Origin: Mermis nigrescens
Lineage: Eukaryota > Nematoda > Enoplea > Mermithida > Mermithidae
NCBI GenBank assembly: GCA_036768485.1
Contig: JAVLUZ010000145.1
Location: forward strand, 18,974,706 to 19,038,705
DNA: 64,000 nt
Direction: 5' to 3'
Shown here: piece after piece, positions 23,061 to 35,099 of the stretch
Layout of the letters: the number at the start of each line of letters is the position of its first letter
Position numbering within the stretch: the stretch's first letter is position 1
Notes under the pieces: generated by a model
Seen by the model: the letters and a program-made list of their open reading frames with translations, nothing else
What the model was told of the DNA's origin: nothing
The model's database searches: none
Translations under genes and position numbers: made by a program

Positions 23061-23097
23061 CCCCTTACGTTGCCAAGAGTGACATGATCGATCGAGC

Positions 23098-23490
23098 CAC
23101 GGTTTTTTTGTATTCGGCAAAGATTTTGCCCGATTTGCAAAGACTTTCGAGACCGTCTTTGTACATATACAAAGAGTTTTCTAAAAAGACAAAAACTGTG
23201 AAAAAGGTGTAAAATTCCCAGAAAAATTTGGCGCTTCGCGCCGAAATGAGTGATTGTCTGTCCTATAAATCTTTATAATGGCAGAATTTGCACTTAGAAT
23301 GGAAAAATTTCAAGTTTTCGGCGCTTCGCGCAGTTTTGAGACAATTTTTGGTAATTTTTGGCGTCAGAAACCCAAAAAATAAGCTAGATTACACTATCAA
23401 TGGTCGAAAAACATCGTTTTACCACATTAAAATCGCTATTGTACCATATTGTAGTACACAAAAATTCGCATGTACAAAATGTGTTCAAGA
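23098..23490 (-). mobile_element. Family B hAT-like MITE, copy 3 (truncated)
   Basis: Reversed B copy beginning with the ACGGTTTTTTTGTATTCGGC end. It shows both GGCGCTTCGCGC palindromes and stops in the region near the other terminus (TGTACAAAATGTGTTCAAG), so the outer end is lost. Confidence 0.7.
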
Positions 23491-24843
<1,353 letters not shown>

Positions 24844-24865
24844 TACTATATATATATATATATAT

Positions 24866-26098
24866 TGGTGGGGTATGGGAAGTTTCTCCCTACCAGAACT
24901 TTTGGAAAGCATACCCCTCAGGCCATTTGGACCAAAACTGATCGCTTGAACCATGAAAAAGCGTCTAATGACGTCTAGCAATTTAATTTCGAATACAAAT
25001 ACTTATTTTTCGAGCCAACGATTGTTCAATTCATTCATCCGGACATTTTTCTTTTATTATTTTGTATTAATTTCATGTTATATGTCATTCCATTGCCCTA
25101 ACTGTCATTCTTTTCATCAAATTTAACCATAAATGTCCGTGAAAAATCAAACACGACTAACTGAGAACGAAATTTTGACATTAAACAGGTAAAAAATTAC
25201 TCATTAACTTCTCCCCAAGCAAACACGGTTTACTCCACTCCCAAAGCTTCTAACCGTGTGCATGTATGACTCATTCAAATATTATTTTGATCTTAAATCG
25301 GGAAAATGAATGTTGACAAAAAGCCGCGAAGAAAATTGTCGCAAAATTATCTGCAGCTTAAGATTGCACAAATCCGAAAATGGATAAATCGCGCACTCTT
25401 GTTGCGTGCGGTCAGCGATGCTTTATTTGAATATTGCACATAATTCACATGTTACTCGATTTAACTCGATGCCAACAGAGACAGGTACAATAACATTGGA
25501 AAGACCTGCTGACCATAGTTGGACACAGGGGCGTGACTAAAATTCTATTTCGGGGGAGGGGCAAAATTTTTGAAGACCTATATCTCGAGAAGCACTAGGA
25601 GATATGCGAAAATAATGGTATTTTTGAGCGTTTCTCGACGAGATCTATGCCATGGCGAAAATAAGAATTTTAAAATATTATAAAATTTTCTTGCTCGATT
25701 TTAAAGTTTAATATCGAAAACCTATCCTTTGACCTATCTATATGATCAATTTCTTAAAATCAAGTTAAAGCTTGACTCCAAAACATTTCGATATGTATTT
25801 GCATTTAATTTTACAATTTTGCAAAGAAAACTAATGCAGTAAATAATAAATCAACGCGAAGCGTCGACAACTTTTGACATATTCGCTATTTTCAGGTCAA
25901 ATCTGGGCTTCTAAGGTGAGAAATAAGGTAGAAAATAAGATATCCGGCGCGAAGCGCCGGAAAATTTTAACTTTAGTAGCTCAAAAAAATGCTAGAAATG
26001 CATTGGCATTGAGGCTGTCCTTTTTAGTAGACTTCAAGAATTTTTAATTTTTTCCTCTGAAGGACCCTTGTGGGGGAGGTGGTTTATGGGGGGTGGCG
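24866..26098. other. Non-coding with repeat F relative
   Basis: About 25530-26060 resembles repeat F (TATATCTCGAGAAGC, AGCGTTTCTCGACGAG.TCTATGC) and contains GGCGCGAAGCGCCGG near 25946 with a GAAAATTTTAAC tail, plus CAACGCGAAGCGTCG near 25853. No gene. Confidence 0.4.
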
Positions 26099-26326
26099 TG
26101 TGTGCAAGAGTTTTTGAAGGTCAAAAAATGGTCTTGAAAATGGTAGAATGGCGAAAAACGTCATTCTTCAACATTTCTTATCAAGCACTATCCATTGATA
26201 TCAAAAAATCGCGAAAAAATAAAAAAATTTCAAAAAGTAAATTCTGAGGGGGTATTTCGGTTTTTTCGGGGGTATTCAGCCCTCTGGGGGAAGTGCATAC
26301 TCCCTCCCCAACGCCCACGTGTGCTG
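26099..26326 (+). mobile_element. Family A MITE, copy 4 (diverged)
   Basis: Retains GTGCAAGAGTTTTTGAAGGTC, the GGTCTTGAAAATGGTAGAATGG block, AGCACTATCCATTGATATC, the G-rich spacer and ACGCCCACGTGTG. Neither end shows a clear duplication. Confidence 0.6.
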
Positions 26327-26349
26327 CTAACCCAAGGAGGCTGGGGAGG

Positions 26350-26505
26350 AGGCCAATCCCCTAAGCCGTAAAAATGTTCAAAATAGGCTATTTTGACCAC
26401 TTTCATCATTTTATTAGCAAAAAAAGCGTGAACATTAAATTTATTGATCTAGATTTCGGGGTTTTACCCACCTCCTCCCACCGACATTGACAATGTGCAC
26501 GTATG
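26350..26505 (+). repeat. Repeat C, 3' fragment
   Basis: Matches the last 150 bp of repeat C: GGCTATTTTGACCACTTTC, AAAAAAGCGTGAACATTAAATT, GTTTTACCCACC and TGTGCACGTATG. Confidence 0.5.
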
Positions 26506-26554
26506 CTTAATTTATTGCTGACAGCTTGCCATTAATTATCTTGGGCTGAAAATT

Positions 26555-26882
26555 TTTTTCCCTCCGTCCCGAAAGTTCGCGATTTTCCAGAAAGTTCGCA
26601 AAAAAGGCGCTGCTTTAAGCGTTTTTAGCGATCTATTGATACAAAAGCATGAAATTTCCAACGCTTCGCATCATTTATTCATTTTTTGACTATATTTTGT
26701 ACAATTTATTCAAATTTTTTCGTATTGTTTTCGAATTCTTTTGTTTTTAGGTGCTGGAACGATGGAGCATAGTCAGAAACACTGAAGAATATTTTTGTTG
26801 CGTATCCAATCTAACGTTTTTAAACCCAAAGAAAGCACTTTGAATTTCTACTCACCCCAGAATTCTCATGATGTGCAAGTCT
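26555..26882 (-). repeat. Dispersed repeat D, reversed copy
   Basis: Minus-strand order of D landmarks: ATCATGAGAATTCTGGGG at the right end, the AAAGTGCTTTCTTTGG block, CAGTGTTTCTGACTATGC, TATAGTCAAAAAATG and a TGCGAAGCGTTGG palindrome variant. Confidence 0.6.
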
Positions 26883-27150
26883 AAGACTTGCTGCTATTAA
26901 TTACCACATGTTGTGTTAAAAACATAATTTTATCAATCATTAATTACCGATCAAATATTCCTGTAAATCGCAAGAAATAATAAGCTACATTGTAAGCTAC
27001 GACAAATAATAAAAATTCGTTCAATTAATTGTAAGCGGACGAATTGTAAGCAAAGAGCCAAGGGACAAAGAAAGTCAAGAAAATGACGATTTTCATGAAT
27101 GTTTCGCAACAGATCTACATAAATCAAAACTTGATGGTCTAGATTAGAAT
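26883..27150. other. Short non-coding stretch
   Basis: No gene or repeat recognised between repeat D and the LINE fragment. Confidence 0.3.
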
Positions 27151-27572
27151 ATGTATCATATTATGCTATATTATGCTAATGATAGAAATCGTCTCGAAAA
27201 TGTTCAACATAAATTTACTAAACGTCTTTCTGATTTTCCCAGCAATTTGTCTTATATTGAACGCTTGAAGCATCTCAACCTAATTTCTTTAGAACTTCGT
27301 CATCTTCACATGTGTCTATGCCTCATGTATCAAATTATTACTGGATTATCTTGTATTGATGCTAATTCATTTCTTACTTTCAATTCCAACGTCACTCGAG
27401 CCGAAAATAATTATAAGTTCGCGTTACCAGTTGTCCGTTCCAATGCTCAATTAAACGACTTCTCACATCGTTATTTAAAGGTTTGGAACAATCAACCTGA
27501 TCATGTCGCCGCATCTCATAACGTTTATTTGTTTAAAGAAAAACTACGAAACATCGATCGTGCAAGCCCACG
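27151..27572 (+). pseudogene. CR1-like LINE, 3' end of the reverse transcriptase ORF (fragment)
   Basis: The open frame carries the C-terminal part of a CR1-like ORF2: ENVQHKFTKRL, YIERLKHLNLISLELRHLH, CLMYQIITG and a closing VWNNQP..V motif. The same order (VERVQRRFTKRI, YAERLHELGLDTLELRRLH, IWNSLPE) is seen in the better LINEs of this window. All catalytic reverse-transcriptase motifs are missing. The fragment runs directly into an A-type terminal word (CCCACGTGTGG) at about 27567, after which family A copy 5 begins. The frame continuing past 27570 is fused repeat sequence, not protein. A dead 5'-truncated copy. Confidence 0.75.
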
Positions 27573-27583
27573 TGTGGTCATGC

Positions 27584-27853
27584 CCATACGTGGGCAGCAA
27601 GAAAATTCTGGGGGTGCAAGATTTTTTTGAAGGTCGAAAAATGGCCTTAAAAATGGTGGTATGGCGATAAAAACACCATTTTTCGACGTTTCTCATCAAG
27701 CACTATCCATTGGCATCAAAAAATTGCGAAAAAAACGAAAAAAATTTTCAAAAATTGAATTCTGGGGGGGGGGTATTTTGATTTCTGGGGGGGAGTATTT
27801 TGGTTTCTGGGGGGTGCATACCCCCCAAACCCCCCCCCCACGCCCAGGTGTGG
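27584..27853 (+). mobile_element. Family A MITE, copy 5
   Basis: Left end CCATACGTGGGCAGC and right end CACGCCCAGGTGTGG, bounded by TCATGC (27578-27583) and TTATGC (27854-27859), a 6-bp duplication with one mismatch. The interior is canonical: GGCCTTAAAAATGGTGGTAT, AAGCACTATCCATTGGCATC and long G-runs that mirror C-runs, able to pair into a hairpin. Confidence 0.8.
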
Positions 27854-27859
27854 TTATGC

Positions 27860-28184
27860 CCCCGACCCCCCCCCCAAACAAAATCCTGGATACGGGCCTG
27901 CTTATAATTTACTTTAATCTCACCATATTTATCCCGGGGAATTCTCCCTCCCCCAGCCCCAAGCGTGCGTCTGCTTACTGCCGCTCTAGTGAACGCGAGA
28001 GCAATTCACTTTAAACTTCACTGCATGGAATCGTAATTTTAAATTAAGCAGTTTTCATACAATGCCTCATGGAATTCTCAATTTTGTTCGTTTAATTTCA
28101 ACAATCTCTTGCTTGGTTAGAAAGCTAAGAAACTAAGTGAAGAAACTTACAATGGGCCATGCCGCACTTACCTCAAGAACTACA
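27860..28184. other. Non-coding, nothing recognised
   Basis: C-rich after the A element, then AT-rich; no ORF or RNA gene supported. Confidence 0.35.
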
Positions 28185-28371
28185 GCATAGGTGGGCGGCA
28201 TCAAAGTTCAGGGGTGGTATGGCGAAGAAACACCATTTATCAACGTTTCTCAACAAACACTATCCATTGACATCAAAAAATTGCGAAAAAACAAAAAAAT
28301 TCATAAATTCTTTTGGTTTCTCGGGGGGGGTGCTTACTGCATACCCCCAAACTCCCCCACTAGAGGTATTA
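28185..28371 (+). mobile_element. Family A MITE, copy 6 (short)
   Basis: A 187-bp deleted copy starting GCATAGGTGGGCGGCATC and ending CTAGAGGTATTA, flanked by ACTACA at 28179-28184 and 28372-28377. The first internal block (GGTCAAAAAATGG region) is missing, while GGTATGGCGAAGAAACACC and CACTATCCATTGACATC remain. Confidence 0.75.
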
Positions 28372-28377
28372 ACTACA

Positions 28378-28685
28378 GTCATTTCAAAATTGATTTTGGC
28401 TAAGGTATTGTAATAGTAACTTTCAGAAAAACGTGAAAAGTCTGATAATGTTTCTCATTATTTACAGACGTTGGCTTACGCTGTGTTCGTAAAAGCCTAA
28501 TCAACATTTTGCCAACGAGCGAGCGGAACGAATGAGGGGCTCATTGTGGTTATGCTTTCCGGGCTTTTGTTCTACTGTTGTTCGAATTTCCAAAGTTAAC
28601 ACTGCTCTTCAAACCAGTTAGCTATTTTACAGTGAATCGCAAATTATCATTCATGCACTATGTAGGTTCGAAAAGATTGACAATA
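28378..28685. other. Non-coding, nothing recognised
   Basis: No gene or repeat boundary supported. Confidence 0.3.
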
Positions 28686-29395
28686 CAAATGTAGATAAAT
28701 AACCTTATATCACGAAACTTTTTGCACGGAAATCAATTTTCTGTGCTTAAGCGAGTAGCTACAAAAGTGGTTTCTAGGTAGTGTTTTTTTTTGTACAAGG
28801 TCCGTTTGTACATGTACAAAGATGGTCCCCAAAAGTCTTTGTACATTTTGTACATACGAATTTTAGGGTACTATAATACGGTACAGTAGTGATTTTAGTG
28901 TGGTAAAAACAGAGTTGTTAGACCTTTGGTCTTGTATTTTAGCTTATGTCTTGGTTTCTGAGGGCAAAAATCACTAATAATTGTCTCAAAACGGCGCGAA
29001 GCGCCGCAAAATTTGACATTTTTCCTCTTAAAATGCAATTTCTGACATTATAAAGATATATAGATCACACAATTACTCATTTCGGCGCGAAGCGCCGAAA
29101 ATTTCTGCGAATTTTAGACCTTTTCTTGCACTTTTTGTCTTCCCAAAAATCTTTGTACATGTACAAAGACGATCCCCAAAAGTCTTTGTACATCGGGAAA
29201 AATCTTTGCCGGATACAAAAACACTGTTTCCAGGCATCCTACTGTAATACGATCTCGTATTGTAAAACTTCATATGCTTATCGATTGCTATGCGCAGTAT
29301 TCAGTTTAAACCGCTTTCGTAATCGATTTATATCGACCCTATATTTGTGAACCATGCACAACGTTTCGTAAAATCGATTATAGTCGTCGTCGTCA
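28686..29395. repeat. Repeat E with a family B insertion
   Basis: The outer parts (28700-28778 and 29227-29395) match 55375-55480 and, reversed, 55850-56100. Shared words are CACGAAAC..TTTGCAC, GGAAATCAATTTTC, CGAGTAGCTACAAAAGTGG and CTACTGTAAT. Related copies without the insert show the empty site of family B copy 4. Confidence 0.6.
28779..29226 (+). mobile_element. Family B hAT-like MITE, copy 4
   Basis: A 448-bp copy starting TAGTGTTTTTTTTTGTAC and ending ATACAAAAACACTG. The target duplication is TTTCTAGG (28771-28778) against TTTCCAGG (29227-29234). Repeat E copies at 55440-55480 and 55990-56035 (minus) read through the same point without the insert, which confirms the ends. Two GGCGCGAAGCGCCG palindromes are near 28995 and 29085. 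Confidence 0.85.
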
Positions 29396-29587
29396 ATGCA
29401 GAGCGGTTTATTGATGTATGCATGAACCTAACGTAGGAGCAAACGACAGCAGGCGTTGACTTACTTGAAAAACAATTATACAAATATAGTAGCATAAGGC
29501 ATTTCTAATTTTAGAGACCAAATATCATTTGTAAAAATAGGATTATAAACACACTTGAGCTTTGTGAGGGGGTTTGGGGGTAAGCCC
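29396..29587. other. Short non-coding stretch
   Basis: No gene or repeat recognised. Confidence 0.3.
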
Positions 29588-29805
29588 CATAGGTGGGCGG
29601 CACCAAAGTTCTAAGGGGCTGCAAGATTTTTCAAAGGTCAGAAAATGGCCTTAAAAATGGTGGTGGCGAAAAAACCATTTTTCAACATTTCTCATCGAGC
29701 ACTATCCATTGGCATCAAAAAAATGGGGGAAAAACAAAAACATTCAAAAAAATTGAATTATGGGGGTATTTTGGTTTCTGGGGGTGCATATCTCTATCTC
29801 ATATA
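29588..29805 (+). mobile_element. Family A MITE, copy 7 (3' end lost at LINE junction)
   Basis: Starts CCATAGGTGGGCGGCACC, has TGGCCTTAAAAATGGTGGTG and GAGCACTATCCATTGGCATC, and breaks off after CTGGGGGTGCATATCTC where LINE sequence begins at about 29818. The terminal CACGCCC block is missing. Confidence 0.75.
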
Positions 29806-30310
29806 TCATATCTCTCCCCAAATGTTCTGTTATATCTAGGGTACGCTAATCCTAAAGTTACATATCACATAAACCATTTTTTGTTATCTGACGCAGGTTC
29901 CTCAATTCGAGATTTAGGTGTTTCCTTAACAACAAACTTATCATCTAGTTGTCATTGTACTAATATATCAGCAAAGGCTTTGAAAATGAGTGCTTCGATT
30001 TTCAAATGTTTTGAATCACGTGATCCTAAAATGTTGGTTCTTGCTTTTGAGAATTATATTCGGCCTTTAGTAGAGTATGTTTCAACTGTATGGAGCCCCT
30101 ATTTGCTTTCTGATATCAACAGGGTTGAAAGGGGACAGCGAAAATTTACTAAAAGGTTAATTGGATATATGGGACTTTCTTATGATGAAAGGTTAAAAAA
30201 CTTAAATTTAGAGAGGCTTGAACTCCGTAGAATTTATTTTGATTTAATTGTTACGTATAATATTATTCACAATAATCTCTTGCCTTCTGAAGATTTTTAT
30301 AAGTTTTATG

Positions 30311-31236
30311 GGCTGAATCCGATCCTGGGGGGCACGCCGCCAATTCTGACCGGAGCAATTCGAGCAAAGAAATTAACGACCCTAGCGCTCAATTAAGTAA
30401 ACAAAAGTGCGCAATTAATTATACTGGGCTGACCTCGTCAGTCAACCAATTATGCGTCTGGTCCTTAACAGTAATGCGCCCGACTAGGGGAGTATTTTTT
30501 GAACATAATTTTTTTACAGAGCGAAAATCAAATTTTGAAGTTTAGTTTTTCGAGCTCATCGTGAAAAATGGAGCAAGAAAATATATAATATTACAACATT
30601 TCATTCACTCTGAAGAAAGTTAACTTGTTTAATTTTTGAGAGCACTTGACATTTAGTTTGTCCATAAAATTTAAATATTTTAAAATTATACTAAGCCAAC
30701 AGCGTCAACATGAAAAACTACCACGATTTGTCAACGAAAATTATACATATAAGCACACGCATCGCAAAAATCGTTGAACAATCGCTCCATCGAATTATCT
30801 TTTCTGGGACACTTATAAAACAACATGCAAAAAAATTCAAAATATGTATGTGCCCATGCCGAGAAATAGAACGCTACTTATAAAACTACATTTTATTAGT
30901 GCTCTCCCATTGGAAATCAGTCATTATTTTCCACATTGAATGAAATGTTGTAAAATTTTATATTTTCTTGCTCCATTTTTCACGATGAGCTCGAAAAACT
31001 AAACTTTAAAATTTGATTTTCGCTCTGTAAAAAAATTGTGTTTAAAAAAATACTACCCTAATCGGGCGCATTACTGTAAGAACCAGACACATAATTGGTT
31101 GACTGACGAGGTCAGCCCAGTATAATTAATTGCGCACTTTTGTTTACTTAAGTGAGCGCTCGGGTCGCTAATTTGTTTGCTCGAGTCGCTCCGGTCAGAA
31201 CTGGCGGCGTGCCCCCCCCCAGGATCGGATTCAGCC
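30311..31236. mobile_element. 926-bp fold-back element with about 295-bp inverted arms
   Basis: Perfect terminal repeat GGCTGAATCCGATCC at both ends and an 8-bp duplication GTTTTATG (30303-30310 and 31237-31244). The left arm to about 30606 pairs with the right arm from about 30937: GTAATTCG..CGCTC, TGCGCAATTAATTATACTGG and GAGCAAGAAAATATA all have partners. Removing one duplication restores the LINE frame. There is no ORF. Terminal GG with 8-bp duplications would fit Merlin-type MITEs, but the ends do not match the Merlin copy at 37998-41903, so the superfamily is open. Confidence 0.85.
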
Positions 31237-31540
31237 GTTTTATGGTCATTCGCGTACTAGAAATGCATTTGCAAATCAGATCTATTTAGAAAAATTTCGA
31301 CTTGATTGTAAAAAGTATTGTTTTGCTACTAGATCAGCTAGAATTTGGAACGATCTTCCACAATATATTCGAATTTCTCCAAATGTTGAGACATTTAAGA
31401 GAAATTTGATAAAGGTTGATTTCGGGAATTGATGGGGCACACGTGAGCGCAATCTATTTGCCTGTGTGTCCAGGACATTTCGCATTTTATTTTATTTTCC
31501 TTGCGACTTTTGTTTTACCCTTGTTTTTTTCCGAATGAAG

Positions 31541-31563
31541 TATTAGTATTAGTATTAGTATTA
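31541..31563 (+). repeat. LINE 3' tail, (ATTAGT)n
   Basis: Three to four GTATTA units at the very end of the LINE fragment, the type of short 3' repeat typical of CR1-like elements. Confidence 0.75.
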
Positions 31564-31832
31564 TATACCCCCCGAACCCCCCTCCCTCCCCCGCCCAAGT
31601 ATGGTATGCACCCCCAGAAGGTCGAATACCCTCCAGAAACCAAAATACACCCCAAAGAAATCAATTTTTGAAATTTTTTGGTTTTTTTCTCGCAATTTGT
31701 TGATGCCGATGAATAGTACTCGATGAGAAACGTTGAAAAATGGTGTTTTTCGCCATAACACCATTTTTAAGACAATTTTTTGACCTTTAAAAAATCTTGC
31801 ACCCTCAGAATTTTAATGCTGCCCACTTATGA
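31564..31832 (-). mobile_element. Family A MITE, copy 8
   Basis: Reversed copy: CCCCGCCCAAGTATGG, TATGCACCCCC, GATGCCGATGAATAGTACTC, GGTGTTTTTCGCCATAACAC and GCTGCCCACTTATG at the right. It abuts the LINE 3' tail, so the LINE fragment lies between two A copies in opposite orientation. Confidence 0.7.
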
Positions 31833-32276
31833 TTATAACATGAAGGTCTATGTGAAACGGGATAATCAAGAACACGTGAACAGAGGAATGAATAGATGAC
31901 TAGAAAGCGTTTTGTCTACAACAACAATCGTACGTAGTACAACAAAAGCAATGAACTGTAAAGTTCATGATTTATTAGATGATTATATGAATTAAATCAG
32001 AAACTGCGAATCAAAGTCTGATGCGCAATACAATACAATTCAAATATTATTTATCGTCGCACAAAAAAGAACACAATAAGAAAAGAAACATTAATATACG
32101 ATGCAATACAATTATAAATAAACATTCGACATGAATCATCATACAAAATCACATATTCTAAAAGCAAGAAATTATTAATTAGAGTACATTTATACGAGAT
32201 TAGTGCAAAAGACGAAGGTAGGCGCGCAGGCTAAATAAATTATGCACTTAGAATACGCCCGCTAGCAAATACCCCG

Positions 32277-33360
32277 TTAGATCAACTTTTTCAACTTTTC
32301 ACGGAGGGAAGCAACACTAGGAGATCTTACAACAGCTTCAGGGAGGGAATTCCATACGTGAATCCACCTATTGGATAAATCATACCCACGAACATCAAGC
32401 CGAAAAGGAGTGCATTCACATTTCATTGAATTTTGAGCACGCGTGCTGTTTTCACAAAAAGTAAAAAAGTCGGCTTGCTGCAAAACGCATCTACCACTCA
32501 ATATCTGATACATCATACACAGATCACTACGCAATCTGCGAATCTCCAGGCTATCCAATTCTAAGGAACTGAGTCTTTCAGCATAAGAAAGTCCCCGAAA
32601 TCCAATAATTTTACGTGTAAATTTCCTTTGAACATTTTCGATCATTGAAACATGGGTCTTACGGTATGGATTCCAAACAGTGCTACAATACTCAAGAAGC
32701 GGTCTGACGTAAACAGTAAAAGCCCTAGACATATTTAGTTTATTTTTAGAAGCAAATGATTTCGATATTAGCATAGCCCTAGCATAAGCTCTACGCGTTA
32801 TATCATTATAGTGGAAATTAAAATCAAGTTTACTTGATACGTAAACACCCAAATCCTTTACAGAGTTTACACTCTGTTCTACAGTCAGGTCAGAAATTTT
32901 ATAAGAATGCTTGGGATTTCCAAAACCTAGATATAATGCGTAGCATTTTTCAGTAGCAATTTTTAACTGCCAATCCTTGGACCAGACTGCGAGTTTAGCG
33001 ATATCATCTTGAAGTTGGGTGTGATTGCTAGATAAATTATAAAGCTTGACGTCATCGGCAAAAAGGCAAACTTTGCTATTTAAGCGGTCGCTAATGTCAT
33101 TTATGAATAAAACGAAAAGAATAGGGCCAAGTATACTGCCCTGGGGAACACCGCTAGTGACAGATTTTTCGCTCGAAAACTGACCGTTAATAACAACCCT
33201 TTGAGTCCTATCGCTCAGAAAACAAGTTGACCCACTCAATAAATCTTCAGAAAATCCAATAGTTTCCAATATATAAATTAATTTACGGTGAACTACAGTG
33301 TCGAAAGCTTTAGAAAAATCAATGTAGATAACATCAACAGTGTTTTTTCATCAATTAATT
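32277..33360 (-). pseudogene. LINE reverse transcriptase, C-terminal two-thirds
   Basis: An intact 330-codon stretch (32277-33269) contains GVPQGSILGPILFVLFINDI and the catalytic FADD box, then WSKDWQLKIATEK, VKDLGVYVSSKLDF, YVRPLLEYCSTVWNPY, ENVQRKFTRKIIG and the closing VWNSLPEAVV. Just upstream, in the same frame at 33270-33340, is VIYIDFSKAFDTV, the first catalytic Asp block. Farther upstream the reading frame is broken. The enzyme would copy LINE RNA at a nicked chromosomal target; this copy cannot, because its N-terminal part is frameshifted. Confidence 0.85.
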
Positions 33361-33626
33361 TAGTCCATTCATTTTAGCACTTTAGTAATTGCAATTCACA
33401 CGATTTATCCTTTTGGAAACCAAACTGACCGGAGAAGCTCAAATTATTCTCACGTAAATGTGCTTGCATCGAACTGTTAATTATCGATTCCATGATCTTA
33501 CACGTAACACAACATCACGGTATCGGCCTGTAATTTTTAGCATCACTCCGGTCGCCCTTTTTATACACAGAAACAACATTAGCGGTGCGCCACAAAGCAG
33601 GAATACAATGGGTTCTGAAAGATATT

Positions 33627-34155
33627 TCAAAAATAGTTATTAATGGCTGGAGTAAGTACAAAAGCAAGTTTTTTCACAAAAAATGCGCAAAGTCCGTCAG
33701 GGCCAATCGATAATGATGGTTTAATTTTCCGTATAGCAGAAAAAACGACATCATCTGAAAAACGAACGTTTGATAACTTTGGCTGTGCACAAGCATTAAT
33801 AAGACCAAAATTCGTTTGCGTAGGAACACTGAAGACTGAAGCAAAAAGTGTGCTAAAAACATTTGCCTTATCTTTGTCAGTGGAAGCAATCACACGATCG
33901 CCATCAGTTAAGATTGGAATACTTCTTTCACCACTAATACGAGAATTAACAAATTATAAAAAGAATTCAAATTTCCAGATTTAATAAGTTTATCCTCCTT
34001 GGAAGAGTGAAATTTATAGATTTCGGCCTTTAATAACTTTGCACAGTTATTATAAACAGCTTTAGATTCATGCGTTTTTCTCTGTTTATAAACATGCCAC
34101 AGCCTCAGTTTTTTTAGCAACCAGCTTTCTTATGTTCATTGGGTATCTTTTCACA
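33627..34155 (-). pseudogene. LINE linker and N-terminal reverse transcriptase, frameshifted
   Basis: Fragments in different minus-strand frames match the segment between endonuclease and reverse transcriptase: LWHVYKQRKTHESKAVYNN (near 34090) and ADKD..KANVFSTLFASVF, then IRKIKPSLSIGPDGLCAFFV (near 33700), equivalent to SRLKPTLSLGPDGLCAYFI in the plus-strand LINE. A 7-A run near 34108 accounts for one shift. Confidence 0.75.
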
Positions 34156-34171
34156 GTTGCAGGTAGTGATC

Positions 34172-34265
34172 GACCGGGGCGACTTTTTCGGCCGGGGCCG
34201 GGGCGGTACCGGGGCTGGAAAAAATCCCCGGCCCCGGCCGGGGCCGGGGCCGGGGCTGGCCGGGG
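34172..34265 (+). repeat. GGCCGGGG subterminal repeats, left end of hAT-like element
   Basis: About ten G4 runs separated by CC, CGG or short spacers; the partner array at 36888-36975 is C-rich on the same strand. Extremely GC-rich compared with the surrounding DNA. Confidence 0.9.
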
Positions 34266-34627
34266 TCAAACATGGAAAATATTATTGCATGACACATACT
34301 TGGGGTGGGCATAGGAAAAGAAATAATGAGCGACTGCTCCATTCAGTAGTAAATGGCAAGCGCAAAGTTAGGTGCGCCTTTTCATATCAAGTTTTATTAC
34401 TATTTATGTCTTAAGAAACAAATTTAGTCCAGTGTTTCATTGCCTGAATCATCAATAAACTGTATGTCGCTGCTATTAGCACACTCTATATCATTTGAAT
34501 CTTCGCTACTGCTACTGCTGCTGTAGCGATTGGATGCAATAGGTATTGTATGTAATAAATGAGACATCACACATTCCCATAAAGGGGGAGAGGTACTCCC
34601 CCAGGGTCCAAGACACAAGTCACTTTC

Positions 34628-35099
34628 AGACGATTTTTGGTGAAAACCTCTTGAATTTTTTGAACTTAATTTTTTAGTATGGCAAAAGTGTACCTAACTA
34701 TTAGAATTTACCGAAGTGATACATTATTTAAGAATGTGAGCTAGAGTAAATAGATAAACTATCACTATAAAACATGCATGTAATCGCTTAAAATTTTATG
34801 AGGGTAAATCAGTATATATACATGTAACAGCTGGAAATCTAGGGTAGGGGTCCCTCGCCATTTTTAGAAGGAGGGGGTTAGCGACTAGATCTAAAATGAT
34901 AAAAACACATAAAAATAGCCAAAAAAGCGCAGGTTTTCGCCAAAAAATGGGGGAGGGTGGTAAAACATATTCTGACTTTCAAAGAAGTTTGGGGCTTCAA
35001 AGCGTGGATGGGAGATGGCCCAAACTCCTGTCACATGAATATTTCTCGGCCATTTTCAGGGGAAGGGGGTAGGCGGCTCCATTTTTGCAGCCGCTTCCC
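34628..35099. other. Interior of the hAT-like element, no gene
   Basis: Non-coding; G-rich stretches near 34845-34875 and 34950-35090 resemble decayed MITE sequence. Nothing specific is recognised. Confidence 0.35.

Larger units (their letters stand above)
29818..31563 (+). pseudogene. CR1-like LINE 3' fragment split by a fold-back insertion
   Basis: Two collinear pieces of one ORF2: 29818-30310 (YHINHFLLSD, SIRDLGVSLTTNLSS, YIRPLVEYVSTVWSPYLL, RVERGQRKFTKRLIGYMGLS) and 31237-31440 (after FYG it continues HSRTRNAFANQIYLEKF through ARIWNDLPQYI to a TGA). They are separated by a 926-bp element at 30311-31236. The 3' end is marked by ATTAGT repeats at 31541-31560, in line with the short 3' tandem repeats of CR1-type LINEs. 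It lacks endonuclease and the catalytic part of the reverse transcriptase, so it is a 5'-truncated dead copy. A 267-codon open frame from 29593 mixes family A, LINE and insert sequence and is not a gene. Confidence 0.8.

Noticed and set aside
29593..30396. 267-codon open frame
   Set aside because: It joins family A, a LINE fragment and the start of a fold-back insertion by chance; only the middle part has protein homology.
34424..34618. Serine- and acid-rich frame inside the hAT-like element as a transposase C-terminus
   Set aside because: No hAT dimerisation motif or catalytic segment is recognisable; too short to assign.
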